NCBI GenBank assembly: GCA_017744715.1
Contig: JAGIAT010000007.1
Coordinates: 242,157-306,156 of the forward strand
From: Niabella sp.
GTDB taxonomy: Bacteria; Bacteroidota; Bacteroidia; Chitinophagales; Chitinophagaceae
Length of the DNA stretch: 64,000 nucleotides
Direction of reading: 5' to 3'
Below are positions 1-8,175 of this stretch, piece after piece. Below the pieces are notes generated by a model that was not told where the DNA came from, made no database searches, and was given only the letters and a program-made list of their open reading frames with translations. Each line of letters begins with the position of its first letter. Within the stretch, counting starts at the first letter, position 1. The translations under genes and the position numbers were made by a program.

Positions 1-419
1 GTTTCTATGCATGATGATTCATCGCTGATTACCCATTAACTATTGACGATTGCTTCATTTCCACATTTCCACATCTTCAAATTTTCAAATTTGATAAGGT
101 TCAACGTTTCACGTTAGGTCCGTTTTTATGCATGCTGATCCATTGCCTATTACCCGTTAACTATTCGCTTTTGCTTCATTTCCACATCTTCAAATTTTCA
201 AATTTAATAAGGTTCAACGTTCCATGTCAGATCCGTTCCCTACTCAATGCCAACTGTCAGATCATCGATCCTGTACGTAATCTGCTGAAAACTGAAAACT
301 GATGTCTGATAACTGATGGCTGATAACTGACCGCTAAAGCCTGACCGCCTATAAATCAATCGTTAAGGTACATCTGCCGGCGGGCTGCAATTGAAACCGC
401 GCATATCCGGCCGATACCG
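1..419. repeat. Intergenic repeats: two tandem copies of core C2 plus CTGAAAA-type linker
   Basis: Non-coding. Two consecutive units of about 115 bases (roughly 1-115 and 116-238) share the order TATGCATG.TGAT.CAT, TTACCC.TTAACTATT, TTGCTTCATTTCCACAT, CTTCAAATTTTCAAATTT, AAGGTTCAACGTT. A third unit lies in reverse orientation at about 18240-18370. From about 280 to 345 there is a different low-complexity linker made of CTGAAAACTGA / CTGATAACTGA words, also seen near 15.1, 35.5, 44.5, 55.1 and 63.9 kb. The first unit may begin before the window. Confidence 0.8.
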
Positions 420-427
420 TACCTTTG
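420..427 (+). promoter_or_regulatory. Candidate -7 element (TAnnTTTG) for rimO
   Basis: TACCTTTG matches the Bacteroidota -7 consensus exactly and lies 25 bases before the proposed TTG start. No good -33 TTTG is seen at the usual 19-21 base spacing, so this is motif evidence only. Confidence 0.35.
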
Positions 428-452
428 CAGCTTCTAAAATTGAAAATCCGGT

Positions 453-1763
453 TTGAAAGCAAAAACATTAAAGAAGGATAAGGTAAACATCATTACCCTT
501 GGCTGCAGCAAAAATATGGTAGACAGTGAAGTGCTGAGCGGGCAACTGAGGGCCAATGATATTGATGTAACCCACGAGAATAAGAAGTTTGATCACAATA
601 TTGTGGTGGTAAACACCTGTGGCTTTATCGACAAGGCCAAGGAAGAAAGCATCAATACGATTTTAGAACAGGTAGAATATAAGAAGCGCGGTAAGCTGGA
701 TAAAGTATATGTGACAGGTTGCCTGAGCGAGCGCTATAAGAACAACCTGGAAACAGAGATCCCGGAAGTGGATGCCTTTTTCGGTACCATGGAATTACCG
801 CTGATCTTAAAACAATTTGAAGCCGATTATAAAACCGAACTGCTGGGCGAGCGCCTGCTGGCAACGCCTAAGCATTATGCCTATCTGAAGATCTCCGAAG
901 GCTGTAACCGTACCTGCTCTTTTTGTGCCATCCCGCTGATGCGCGGAAAGCATGTAAGTAAAACGATAGAACAGGTGGTGGCGGAAGCGGAAGGCCTGGT
1001 GAAAAAAGGGGTGAAGGAAGTGATGCTGATTGCGCAGGAGCTGACCTATTACGGGTTGGATATTTATAAAAAGCGCATGCTGCCGGATCTGATGAACCGC
1101 CTGGCGGATATCCCGGGTCTGGAATGGATCCGCCTGCACTATGCCTATCCCACAAAATTTCCGCTGGAGATCCTGGATGTGATGCGCCAGCGCGACAATA
1201 TCTGTAACTACCTCGATATGCCGCTGCAGCATGCCGCCGATAATATGCTCAACGCGATGAAACGGCAGATCACCCGAGCGGAGATGGAAGACCTGGTGAG
1301 CGCCATCCGCGAGAAGGTTCCCGGAATTTGTTTACGCACCACGCTGATCGCGGGCTTCCCGGGTGAAACCCTGGATGATATTGAAGAATTAAAGCAATTC
1401 CTTGCAAAAGAGCGGTTCGATCGGGTGGGCATCTTTACCTATTCGCATGAAGAAGATACAACCGCCTACCTGTTGTCCGATACCATTCCTCAGGAAGAAA
1501 AAGAGCGCCGGGCCCAGGAAGTGATGGAGTTTCAGCAGGAAATTTCTTTTGAACTGAACCAGGAAAAAGTGGGCCGCACCTTTAAAACCCTGATCGATAA
1601 AAAAGAGGCGGGCCGTTATATCGGTCGTACCGAATTCGACAGTGTGGAGGTAGATAATGAGGTGATCATTACTGGTACGGATAAATTAAAGATCGGTGAA
1701 TTTTACAATGTACAGATCGAAAAGGCCTATGATTACGATCTGGAAGGGATTGTTGTAAAATAG
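453..1763 (+). CDS. rimO: Ribosomal protein uS12 methylthiotransferase RimO
   Basis: Radical-SAM enzyme that methylthiolates the conserved aspartate of ribosomal protein S12. The 436-residue product has the full family plan: N-terminal methylthiotransferase domain with three cluster cysteines (C18 in GCSKN, C56 in NTCGF, C90 in TGCLSE), radical-SAM motif CNRTCSFC at 151-158, and a C-terminal TRAM domain. The start is TTG; it is chosen because the N-terminus MKAKTLKKDKVN immediately precedes the conserved ITLGCSKN block, as I recall for relatives, and no nearby in-frame ATG would keep it. Single-gene unit, flanked by repeats on both sides. RimO rather than MiaB is favoured by GCSKN and the overall length. 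Confidence 0.95.
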   Translation: MKAKTLKKDKVNIITLGCSKNMVDSEVLSGQLRANDIDVTHENKKFDHNIVVVNTCGFIDKAKEESINTILEQVEYKKRGKLDKVYVTGCLSERYKNNLETEIPEVDAFFGTMELPLILKQFEADYKTELLGERLLATPKHYAYLKISEGCNRTCSFCAIPLMRGKHVSKTIEQVVAEAEGLVKKGVKEVMLIAQELTYYGLDIYKKRMLPDLMNRLADIPGLEWIRLHYAYPTKFPLEILDVMRQRDNICNYLDMPLQHAADNMLNAMKRQITRAEMEDLVSAIREKVPGICLRTTLIAGFPGETLDDIEELKQFLAKERFDRVGIFTYSHEEDTTAYLLSDTIPQEEKERRAQEVMEFQQEISFELNQEKVGRTFKTLIDKKEAGRYIGRTEFDSVEVDNEVIITGTDKLKIGEFYNVQIEKAYDYDLEGIVVK

Positions 1764-1779
1764 CTGCTGGCAACTTCAG

Positions 1780-1993
1780 GTTACAAATCTTCCGTCATTT
1801 CGACCGTAGTGGAGAAATCTTTATGTCATCATAGTAACCAGGCAGAATTAAAAAACCGAATGCATGAAGGAACCCGTAGAGACCCCTCCACTGGGTCCGG
1901 TGACGATGATATTTCTTTCGTGTTACAAATCATCCGTCGTTTCGACCGCAGCGGAGAAACCTCTACGTTATCATACTAACAGGCAGGATTAAA
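1780..1993. repeat. Interspersed repeat with TTTCGACC..GGAGAAA core (two direct copies, one inverted fragment)
   Basis: Copies at about 1780-1853 and 1922-1993 share GTTACAAATC, CCGTC.TTTCGACCG, AGYGGAGAAAYCT, TACGTTATCATA-like and AGGCAG.ATTAAA blocks. Between them (about 1875-1915) is a diverged copy in the opposite orientation (GAGACCCCTCCACTGGGTCC). A further core lies at about 13988-14017. Similar TTTCGACC/GGAGAAA repeats are common between genes in Bacteroidota (recollection). The rest of 1764-2148 shows no gene. Confidence 0.65.
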
Positions 1994-2148
1994 CGATCGC
2001 CAAAGAACCGGAAAATGCAAGATTATTTCATCCGCTGGTGTATCTTAGTACCATCGCATATTTCTCCTGCAAGGGGCATTTTGAAAGCCATACAGAGCAG
2101 GTGAAAGCCCTTGCCGGTGCGTAAATGATATAAATAAACCCCAAAACG

Positions 2149-3495
2149 ATGAAAAAAGCCTTTGTTTATTCCATCCTGCTGCAACTGCTGTTTACCGTAC
2201 ACACTTTGGCACAGCAGTCCGTTACAGCGGCTACAGCATTGGACCGGTATCTGCATAACGGGGATACCTCCTATAAATGGGAGCTAAGCGATTCCGCTGA
2301 ACTGGAAAACAGTACCGCATATCAATTGTTATTGACCTCGCAGCAATGGCATGGCTATACCTGGAGGCACCAGCTCACCGTGCTCATTCCAAAAGAAAAC
2401 CGGTACGACGGTGCCTTATTGTTTATCACCGGAGGTAGTAATAATAAGGAAACCGGGTTGCCCAACTGGAGCGGTAAGAATGACCGCCTGGTGCAACAAA
2501 TGGGTGGCGTCGCCACCCGGAATGCGGCTATTGTAGCGGTATTGCGACAAGTGCCCCATCAACCCATCTTTGGCAACCTTACAGAAGACGCTGCTATTTC
2601 ATATACACTGCACCAGTTCAAACAGGATAATGACTACAGCTGGCCCCTGCTGTTTCCCATGGTAAAAAGCGCCGTGCGGGCGATGGATGCCGTACAGGAG
2701 TTTTCAAAACAACGGCAGGTGCATACGGTCAACCGTTTTGTAGTGGCGGGTGCCTCCAAGCGCGGCTGGACCACCTGGCTCACGGGTGCCAGTGATCCCC
2801 GTGTGGCGGCCATCGGTCCGATGGTGATCGATGTGCTGAATATGCCGGCAAACCTGCAGCACCAGATCGATGCCTATGGCGGGTACAGCGTAGAAATAGA
2901 AGACTATGTAAAGCTGGGCATTGTACAGGGCATGACAAGCCCGCAGGGCCGGGAGCTGGTAACGATGATCGACCCGTTTGCTTACCGGGAAAAGCTTACC
3001 ATGCCGAAGATGATCTTTATCGGTACCAATGATCCGTACTGGGTGGTGGATAATGTAAAAAATTACCTGGATTCGATTCCCGGCAACAACCTCTTGCATT
3101 ATACGCCCAATGCGGGGCATGATCTTAACAAAGGGATCACTGCCATGCCGGCACTGAGCGCTTTTTTCGGGATGACCCTGGCGCAGGAACCCTACCCGGT
3201 ATGTAACTGGAATACGAAGATTAAAAAGAAGCAGGTAACGCTGGATATAACGGCAACAACAGCAGGATTAAAAGGAATTACGTTATGGTATGCCGGTTCT
3301 GAAGACCAGGATTTCCGGAATGAAAAATGGATGAGCCGGGAGCTGCCGGCCGGTAATGGATCTACCATCAGAGAGCCTTTACCCGTTAAAGGGTATCATG
3401 CGTTTTATGTGGAGCTGAAATATGAACGTTCAAACGGCGATCCGTACACGGTTTGCACGCGGGTATTTGTAACGGACCGGAAGCGGATCTTATAG
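2149..3495 (+). CDS. PqaA-type (PhoPQ-activated pathogenicity-related) secreted alpha/beta hydrolase
   Basis: 448 residues with a clear N-terminal signal peptide (MKKAF.. to HTLAQ, about 22 residues). The rest resembles the PhoPQ_related family (Salmonella PqaA): conserved early Trp/Tyr block, the stretch around LLFITGGSNN, the nucleophile elbow GASKRGWTTW, a downstream IFIGTNDPYW acidic segment and the histidine in NAGHDLNKG, forming a plausible Ser-Asp-His triad. C-terminal about 110 residues look like a beta-sandwich. The substrate is unknown; the family name reflects Salmonella regulation and says nothing about PhoPQ here. Monocistronic; repeat fragments lie downstream. Confidence 0.85.
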   Translation: MKKAFVYSILLQLLFTVHTLAQQSVTAATALDRYLHNGDTSYKWELSDSAELENSTAYQLLLTSQQWHGYTWRHQLTVLIPKENRYDGALLFITGGSNNKETGLPNWSGKNDRLVQQMGGVATRNAAIVAVLRQVPHQPIFGNLTEDAAISYTLHQFKQDNDYSWPLLFPMVKSAVRAMDAVQEFSKQRQVHTVNRFVVAGASKRGWTTWLTGASDPRVAAIGPMVIDVLNMPANLQHQIDAYGGYSVEIEDYVKLGIVQGMTSPQGRELVTMIDPFAYREKLTMPKMIFIGTNDPYWVVDNVKNYLDSIPGNNLLHYTPNAGHDLNKGITAMPALSAFFGMTLAQEPYPVCNWNTKIKKKQVTLDITATTAGLKGITLWYAGSEDQDFRNEKWMSRELPAGNGSTIREPLPVKGYHAFYVELKYERSNGDPYTVCTRVFVTDRKRIL

Positions 3496-3640
3496 GTTTC
3501 AGTTTTTAGTCTTCAGTTTTCATTTGTCAGTTGTAGCGTTCCCGTTTGAGAACGATAAATCTATTGAGGATTTGTATTGGATAATGATCTGCTTGCCCCA
3601 GGCGGATAACTGATAGCGGACGGCTGATAGCCATTGCGGA
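3496..3640. repeat. Intergenic repeat with core C3 and CTGAAAA-type linker
   Basis: After the stop comes the linker GTTTCAGTTTTTAGTCTTCAG, then a segment holding ATTGGATAATGATCTGCTTG at 3576-3595. Those 20 bases recur exactly, in reverse orientation, at 42017-42036, each time next to a CTGATAACTG linker. No gene is seen in 3496-3716. Confidence 0.7.
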
Positions 3641-3716
3641 AAAGTATTGGTTTCCGGTTTTTCAAAAGCTGATGACAATGCATTATTACTTATTTTTATC
3701 CGCAAAATAAACCAAT

Positions 3717-4262
3717 ATGAAAAAAGTGATCCTGGACCTGGCGGTTACCCTTGATGGATTTATTGAAGGCCCCAATGGGGAAATTGACTGGTGCATTATG
3801 GATGATGATATGAATTTTGACGGGTTTCTTTCCGGTATCGATACCATCTTTTACGGGAGGGTCAGCTACGATCAATGGGGCAATTTTCAGCCGGATGCAA
3901 CGGCCGGCGACGCCGAACAACAATTGTGGAAGGCAGTGCACTCAAAAAAGAAAATTGTTTTCTCCACCCGTCCGCCGGAGGATGAAAGGGCAACATTTAT
4001 TGCAGAAGATATCGCAGAAAGAGTAAATGAAATTAAAAAACAGGGCGGCAAAGATATCTGGCTCTATGGAGGCGCCAGCCTGATCAAAACCTTTATCCAC
4101 GCTAGTTTGGTCGATGTATACCGGATATCGGTGCACCCCATTGCGTTGGGCAGCGGCAAACCGTTGTTTGAAGACCTGAAAGAACGGCTGGAATTGAAAC
4201 TGGTAGAAACGCATGCCTTCCGGTCGGGCGTGGTACAGCTGATTTATGAGCGGAAATCATAA
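3717..4262 (+). CDS. Dihydrofolate reductase-fold protein (RibD C-terminal/YyaP type)
   Basis: 181-residue cytosolic protein of the RibD_C/DHFR-like reductase family. It starts MKKVILDLAVTLDGFIEGPNG, the usual first strand plus loop, has GIDTIFYGRVSYDQWGNF and a late LYGGASLIKTFI segment that fits the NADPH-binding loop. These stand-alone proteins are common in Bacteroidota and mostly uncharacterised; neither folate nor riboflavin metabolism can be assumed. The ATG follows an A-rich leader. Not obviously in an operon with its neighbours. Confidence 0.85.
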   Translation: MKKVILDLAVTLDGFIEGPNGEIDWCIMDDDMNFDGFLSGIDTIFYGRVSYDQWGNFQPDATAGDAEQQLWKAVHSKKKIVFSTRPPEDERATFIAEDIAERVNEIKKQGGKDIWLYGGASLIKTFIHASLVDVYRISVHPIALGSGKPLFEDLKERLELKLVETHAFRSGVVQLIYERKS

Positions 4263-4354
4263 AAGAGGGAGCTGGTTTTGATGCAATTCAGCCAATGTTA
4301 AAGGATATTAAAGACAGCGTTCCGTTTTGCAAACAGGCTGCAGCTTAAAATGGT

Positions 4355-4362
4355 TAGTTTTG
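4355..4362 (+). promoter_or_regulatory. Candidate -7 element very close to the start of the zinc-ribbon gene
   Basis: TAGTTTTG fits TAnnTTTG exactly and ends 7 bases before the ATG at 4370. If used, transcription would begin at or within a few bases of the ATG, giving a leaderless or nearly leaderless mRNA. Confidence 0.35.
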
Positions 4363-4369
4363 CTCATTA

Positions 4370-4969
4370 ATGGAGAACAACGATCGATATTCAGGTCCTG
4401 CAACCGTCATACGTTCTTATATGAATGCGTTTCTTGTGGAATGTCCGCGGTGTATGCATTGTGCCATCGTTTCAAAGGGGCGATCTTTTGATAAGACAGA
4501 CGCAAAGCTGACTTGTCAAAATTGTAACTATAGCGAACATGCAGCGCAATTAGTGCGATATAACGCGATTGTAAAAAGAGCTTGTGACAATTGTGGAAAA
4601 GCAATTGAAGCGAAGATTCCAAATAATAAGGAAAAGGTTAAGGAATTGAACCTTAGCTGCCCGCATTGTGGAATCGTAAGAAGTTACAAGCCAAGAAGTA
4701 TATCCTATAATTTATTTTATAAAAATTCGGGACCAGGGGATCCGGTGTTCAACCTGCCACTTTGGTTTCAGGCGGAAATAAGAGGAACCTTGTTTTGGGC
4801 GTATAACAGGGAACATCTGAATGAAATAAGAAATTACGTTGCCGCCAAGCTGAGAGAACGACAAACGGTGATGTATACCACAATGGTAGAGCGGCTCCCC
4901 GATTTTATCACAACCGCTAAAAACAGAAGCCTGGTAATAAAAACGATCGATAAACTATTAAGAAAGTAG
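4370..4969 (+). CDS. Double zinc-ribbon protein of unknown function
   Basis: 199 residues, cytosolic. Two four-cysteine zinc-ribbon-like knuckle pairs are visible: C25-x2-C28 with C49-x2-C52, and C72-x2-C75 with C97-x2-C100 (plus C31). The C-terminal half (about 125-195) has conserved-looking PLWFQAEIRGTLFWAYN and a helical basic tail. Related proteins occur scattered in bacteria, sometimes mis-named as PriA or TFIIB-like; I do not know a function. Base composition is visibly more AT-rich than the neighbours, and codons such as AAT, AAA and TTT are frequent, which suggests recent acquisition. No partner gene is adjacent. Confidence 0.7.
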   Translation: MENNDRYSGPATVIRSYMNAFLVECPRCMHCAIVSKGRSFDKTDAKLTCQNCNYSEHAAQLVRYNAIVKRACDNCGKAIEAKIPNNKEKVKELNLSCPHCGIVRSYKPRSISYNLFYKNSGPGDPVFNLPLWFQAEIRGTLFWAYNREHLNEIRNYVAAKLRERQTVMYTTMVERLPDFITTAKNRSLVIKTIDKLLRK

Positions 4970-5016
4970 CGGCTATCTGGTGTTGGCAGATTTCTTAACT
5001 GTGTTGAGATGACTGA

Positions 5017-5031
5017 TTTGAATTTTGCAAA
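5017..5031. promoter_or_regulatory. Candidate operator copy 1 (TTTGAATTTTGCAAA) before the AraC gene
   Basis: This 15-base near-palindromic string is matched in 14 of 15 positions by TTTGATTTTTGCAAA at 5987-6001, ahead of the next gene. Both lie in the short leaders of the AraC-family gene and its neighbour, as expected of an autoregulated activator site. Inference only. Confidence 0.4.
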
Positions 5032-5041
5032 CGGCAAATTT

Positions 5042-5980
5042 ATGAATACGACTAAACCCACGTCCCTGGAAGCATTTTATGAAGAAGCGGCTGCCTTAAC
5101 GGGTAAGGAGGTGAACACATTATTACCGCCGGGCATCGGCAAAGAGATCGGTCACTTTAATATTTTTGATATAGCCGCTACCATTGAGGCTGCAAAACGG
5201 AAAAAGGAGATGCCCTACAACCGGAGGGCCTATTATAAAATCAGCCTGATACGCGGAAAAAACCGGGCGGAATATGCCGATAAAGTGATTGATATTAACG
5301 CTAATGCCCTGTTGTTTGCTACTCCAAAAGTGCCGTACCACTGGATTCCGCAGGATCCCGGTCAGTCTGGTCATTTTTGTGTATTTACGGATGCCTTTCT
5401 TGTAAAAAATAAAAGTGGCGTGGTACTGGAGGAGCTGCCGATCTTTCAGCCGGGTGGCTACCCCGTTTTTGAAATCACCGGCGAACAGGCCGCGGAAATT
5501 GAAACCATCTTTTTAAAAATGAAAAAGGAGATCGCTTCCGATTACACCTTTAAATACGACCTGTTGCGCAATTATGTGCTGGAGCTGATCCACTACGGGC
5601 AAAAGCTGCAACCAGCCCCTGCAACTACCGTTAGCCAAAATGCAGCGGCCCGTGTTACCTCACTTTTTATCGAGTTGCTGGAGCGGCAGTTTCCCATTGA
5701 ATCGCCACAGCAACAATTGCAGCTGCGTACGGCCAAGGACTATGCCGGCCGGTTGTCCGTGCACGTAAACCACCTCAATAAAGTATTAAAAGAACATACC
5801 GGAAAAACCACCACCGCAATGATCAGCGGCCGCATCTTACAGGAGGCAAAGATCTTATTAAAACAAACCGGTTGGACCATTTCTGAAATTGCCTATAGCC
5901 TCGGTTTTGAGGAAGTGGCGCATTTTTCAAACTTCTTTAAGAAACAGGCGGCTGTTACGCCGGCGGTGTTCCGCTCCTGA
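5042..5980 (+). CDS. AraC-family transcriptional regulator
   Basis: 312 residues from the ATG at 5042. The N-terminal 190 residues are a cupin-like sensing domain (IRGKNRAEYADKVIDINANA, HFCVFTDAFL); the C-terminal about 100 residues carry the two AraC helix-turn-helices, ending in the typical WTISEIAYSLGFEEVAHFSN signature followed by KKQAAVTPAVFR. An upstream in-frame ATG at 5009 would add 11 residues but would place a probable operator (5017-5031) inside the gene, so 5042 is preferred. The downstream gene is a short-chain dehydrogenase with the same motif in its leader; AraC-SDR pairs of this kind are frequent in Bacteroidota. Confidence 0.9.
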   Translation: MNTTKPTSLEAFYEEAAALTGKEVNTLLPPGIGKEIGHFNIFDIAATIEAAKRKKEMPYNRRAYYKISLIRGKNRAEYADKVIDINANALLFATPKVPYHWIPQDPGQSGHFCVFTDAFLVKNKSGVVLEELPIFQPGGYPVFEITGEQAAEIETIFLKMKKEIASDYTFKYDLLRNYVLELIHYGQKLQPAPATTVSQNAAARVTSLFIELLERQFPIESPQQQLQLRTAKDYAGRLSVHVNHLNKVLKEHTGKTTTAMISGRILQEAKILLKQTGWTISEIAYSLGFEEVAHFSNFFKKQAAVTPAVFRS

Positions 5981-5986
5981 CGATTA

Positions 5987-6021
5987 TTTGATTTTTGCAA
6001 ATAATGGATTGATGTTTGCAA
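5987..6021. promoter_or_regulatory. Candidate operator copy 2 before the SDR gene
   Basis: TTTGATTTTTGCAAA (5987-6001) repeats the motif found ahead of the AraC gene with one mismatch; a half copy TTTGCAA follows at 6015-6021. The spacing of about 28 bases between TTTG starts would fit two AraC monomers on one face of the helix. Not tested. Confidence 0.4.
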
Positions 6022-6071
6022 TAGCAGTCACTGCAGACTGTTGCAACTTTGTGTATCAAAATAATAATGAT

Positions 6072-6836
6072 ATGAATGCTAAAAGCAAAGTAGCCCTGGT
6101 AACCGGGGGAAGCAGGGGATTGGGTAAGAATATGGCCATCGCCCTTGCCAAAAAAGGGATCGATGTGGTGTTAACCTATAACAGCAACAGGGAAGCCGCG
6201 GATGCCTCCGTTGCCGAGATACAGGCGTTGGGACAAAAGGCGGCGGCCTTTCAGCTGGATACCAGCAGTAGCGGGTCTTTTGATGATTTTGCCCGGCAGC
6301 TGACGGATTATTTAAAAGCGGAAACCGGCAGCCCGAATATTGATTTCCTCATCAATAATGCCGGTACGGCCTTGTATGCACCGGCTGTTGACACCACCGA
6401 AAAGCAACTGGACGATATTGTAAACATTCACTATAAGGGTGTATTTTTCCTTACACAAAAGCTGCTGCCCTTTATGAATGACGGTGGTGGTATAATAAAT
6501 ATTTCATCCGGGTTGACCCGTATCACATTTCCGGGTTCCTCGGTGTATGGATCGATAAAGGCAGGGGTAGAAGTGCTCACCCGCTACCTGGCCCAGGAAT
6601 TAGGCCCAAGAAAGATACGGGTGAATGTGGTGGCACCCGGTGCTATTGAAACGGATTTTGGCGGCGGCCGTACCAGGGATAATAAAGAGGTCAATGCCCG
6701 GATCGCAGGCATTACCGCTTTGGGAAGGGTAGGCCTGCCGGATGATATCGGCGGTGTGGTGGCGTTCCTGTGTACAGAGGATGCCCGCTGGATCAACGGA
6801 CAGCGGATTGAGGTGTCTGGCGGACAGGCGTTGTAA
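6072..6836 (+). CDS. Short-chain dehydrogenase/reductase (classical SDR)
   Basis: 254-residue NAD(P)-dependent oxidoreductase. Rossmann motif VTGGSRGLGKNMA near the N-terminus, NNAGTA, catalytic Ser in INISSGLTRI, and YGSIKAG carrying the active-site Tyr and Lys; C-terminal IEVSGGQAL is standard. The residue after the second strand (YNSNR) suggests NADPH preference. An upstream extension is open but overlaps the AraC gene and lacks family similarity, so ATG 6072 is used. Substrate unknown; likely controlled by the adjacent AraC regulator. Confidence 0.9.
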   Translation: MNAKSKVALVTGGSRGLGKNMAIALAKKGIDVVLTYNSNREAADASVAEIQALGQKAAAFQLDTSSSGSFDDFARQLTDYLKAETGSPNIDFLINNAGTALYAPAVDTTEKQLDDIVNIHYKGVFFLTQKLLPFMNDGGGIINISSGLTRITFPGSSVYGSIKAGVEVLTRYLAQELGPRKIRVNVVAPGAIETDFGGGRTRDNKEVNARIAGITALGRVGLPDDIGGVVAFLCTEDARWINGQRIEVSGGQAL

Positions 6837-7179
6837 AAATCAGTGCACGCGTCGGATCAGTTTTGAAAACCATTTAGGTATTAAGATCTGTTACGTTGAT
6901 TTCGTATCCGCGTGCATCTTAATAGCTGAATGGTTTTTGATGATAGCATGTGCAGGTCGGTAGCAAATGAAAGGAGCGCTTTTCAAATTGTCCTGTCCTG
7001 CTGCTCCGATCTTTCGTATAAGGCACAGGCTGGCTTTGATTATAAAGCGCTGCAATGTTATGTTGATCTGTGTAGTAAATGACAAATGACCGGCGGGCAG
7101 TGCCCGTGCAGGCAATAGAGCGTATGGCCCGCATTATGCAGTAAAAAGCTTACGACAACTGCAACCTCCTTTGATGATC
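6837..7179. other. Intergenic region between convergent genes, no feature recognised
   Basis: 343 bases between the SDR stop and the LysR stop. Short open frames exist on the minus strand but none has a recognisable product, good start context or similarity to neighbours. No repeat family of this window is found here. It could be the remains of a lost gene. Confidence 0.5.
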
Positions 7180-8076
7180 TTATTGCATCACCTTCCGGAA
7201 CAGGCTTTTGATCAGTTCGATCTCTTTGGCATGGGTGGTGTTTTTCCGGCAGGCAAAGTAAAGTGTATTCTTTAATTGCTTATGGCCCTTCCATACCAGC
7301 TTCACCTGTCCGCTTTCAATTTCCTTATGACACAAAAAGTCCGGGATCACGGCGAGACCTTTGCCGCTGCTCAGGCAACGCACAATAGAATTGAGGTTGG
7401 GTACAATATAATTCGGACGGAAATCAGGGGTATTGCCAAAGTTTAACTGCCAGAAACGGAACAGGTGTTCCATATCTCCGGTGGTTCCATACCATTTTTG
7501 TTGCTTCAGCCATGCTTCTGCGGCGGCATATTTTTTCTGTTTCACCAGTTTCTGAAAAGAGGCGTCATCCAGCTCTTTGCCGGCTACCAGCACGATCGTT
7601 TCCGATGAAAAAGGCTGGTGCTCTATTTTCTGTGAGCTGCCTTTATGCGGTGTAATGATCAGATCGAGGATGCCCTTATCCAGGTTGTCCAGCATTTCAT
7701 GATAATCGCCAAAACGGATGATGACGTTAAAGTTCAGGCTGGAAATATATTGTTCCAGGGTGATCTGGAAGGTTTCAAAACACATACCGATACTGATGGT
7801 AGGCGTATGCTTTTCCGTACTGCGCTGAAAACTTTTTTCCGCTTCTTCCAGTGTGGCCAGACTTTCCGCTACGGCATTGTACAGGATTTTTCCCCGCTCT
7901 GTGGGTACCATTTTACGACCGGCCCGTTCAAACAATTTATATCCTACATAGCTTTCCAGCGAACTTAAATGCAGGCTTACCCCCGGCTGGGAAATAAACA
8001 GGCTTTCGGCGGCGCCGGTAAGCGTACCACTTTGATAAATGGCCTTGAACGTGCGGTACCATTCCAGGTTGACCAT
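7180..8076 (-). CDS. LysR-family transcriptional regulator
   Basis: 298 residues. Residues 1-60 form the winged HTH (EWYRTFKAIYQSGTLTGAA, then SQPGVSLHLSSLE, LFERAGRKMVPTERG), followed by a linker helix and a substrate-binding domain beginning near HTPTISIGM. It is transcribed away from mdaB with about 100 bases between the starts, the classic LysR arrangement for control of the divergent operon and of itself. A perfect inverted repeat at 8083-8100 sits just ahead of its start. The inducer is unknown; a quinone or electrophile would fit the target genes. Confidence 0.92.
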   Translation of the reverse strand: MVNLEWYRTFKAIYQSGTLTGAAESLFISQPGVSLHLSSLESYVGYKLFERAGRKMVPTERGKILYNAVAESLATLEEAEKSFQRSTEKHTPTISIGMCFETFQITLEQYISSLNFNVIIRFGDYHEMLDNLDKGILDLIITPHKGSSQKIEHQPFSSETIVLVAGKELDDASFQKLVKQKKYAAAEAWLKQQKWYGTTGDMEHLFRFWQLNFGNTPDFRPNYIVPNLNSIVRCLSSGKGLAVIPDFLCHKEIESGQVKLVWKGHKQLKNTLYFACRKNTTHAKEIELIKSLFRKVMQ

Positions 8077-8082
8077 AATTAA

Positions 8083-8100
8083 GTATTATTTTTATAATAC
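8083..8100. promoter_or_regulatory. Perfect inverted repeat, likely LysR box
   Basis: GTATTAT-TTTT-ATAATAC: seven-base arms with a four-base spacer, in the divergent region between the LysR gene and mdaB. Size and symmetry fit a LysR recognition site (T-N11-A type core). It is close to the lysR start, so autoregulation is plausible. Confidence 0.5.
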
Positions 8101-8143
8101 AAATCTATAAATTATATTATTTCCCTGATAATTATTTGCGTGA

Positions 8144-8151
8144 TAATTTTG
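8144..8151 (+). promoter_or_regulatory. Candidate -7 element for the mdaB operon
   Basis: TAATTTTG is an exact TAnnTTTG match 24 bases before the ATG at 8176. A weak TTTC lies about 20 bases upstream in the -33 position. The preceding TGATAATTATTTGCGTGATAA contains a direct repeat of TGATAATT that could be a second regulator contact. Confidence 0.45.
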
Positions 8152-8175
8152 TGCTGTCAATTTAAAAAAAGATAT

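Noticed and set aside
2149..3495. PhoPQ regulation implied by the family name
   Set aside because: The name comes from Salmonella; no PhoP box or PhoPQ genes are seen here.
6837..7179. Small minus-strand gene
   Set aside because: Short overlapping frames only, without recognisable product or signals.
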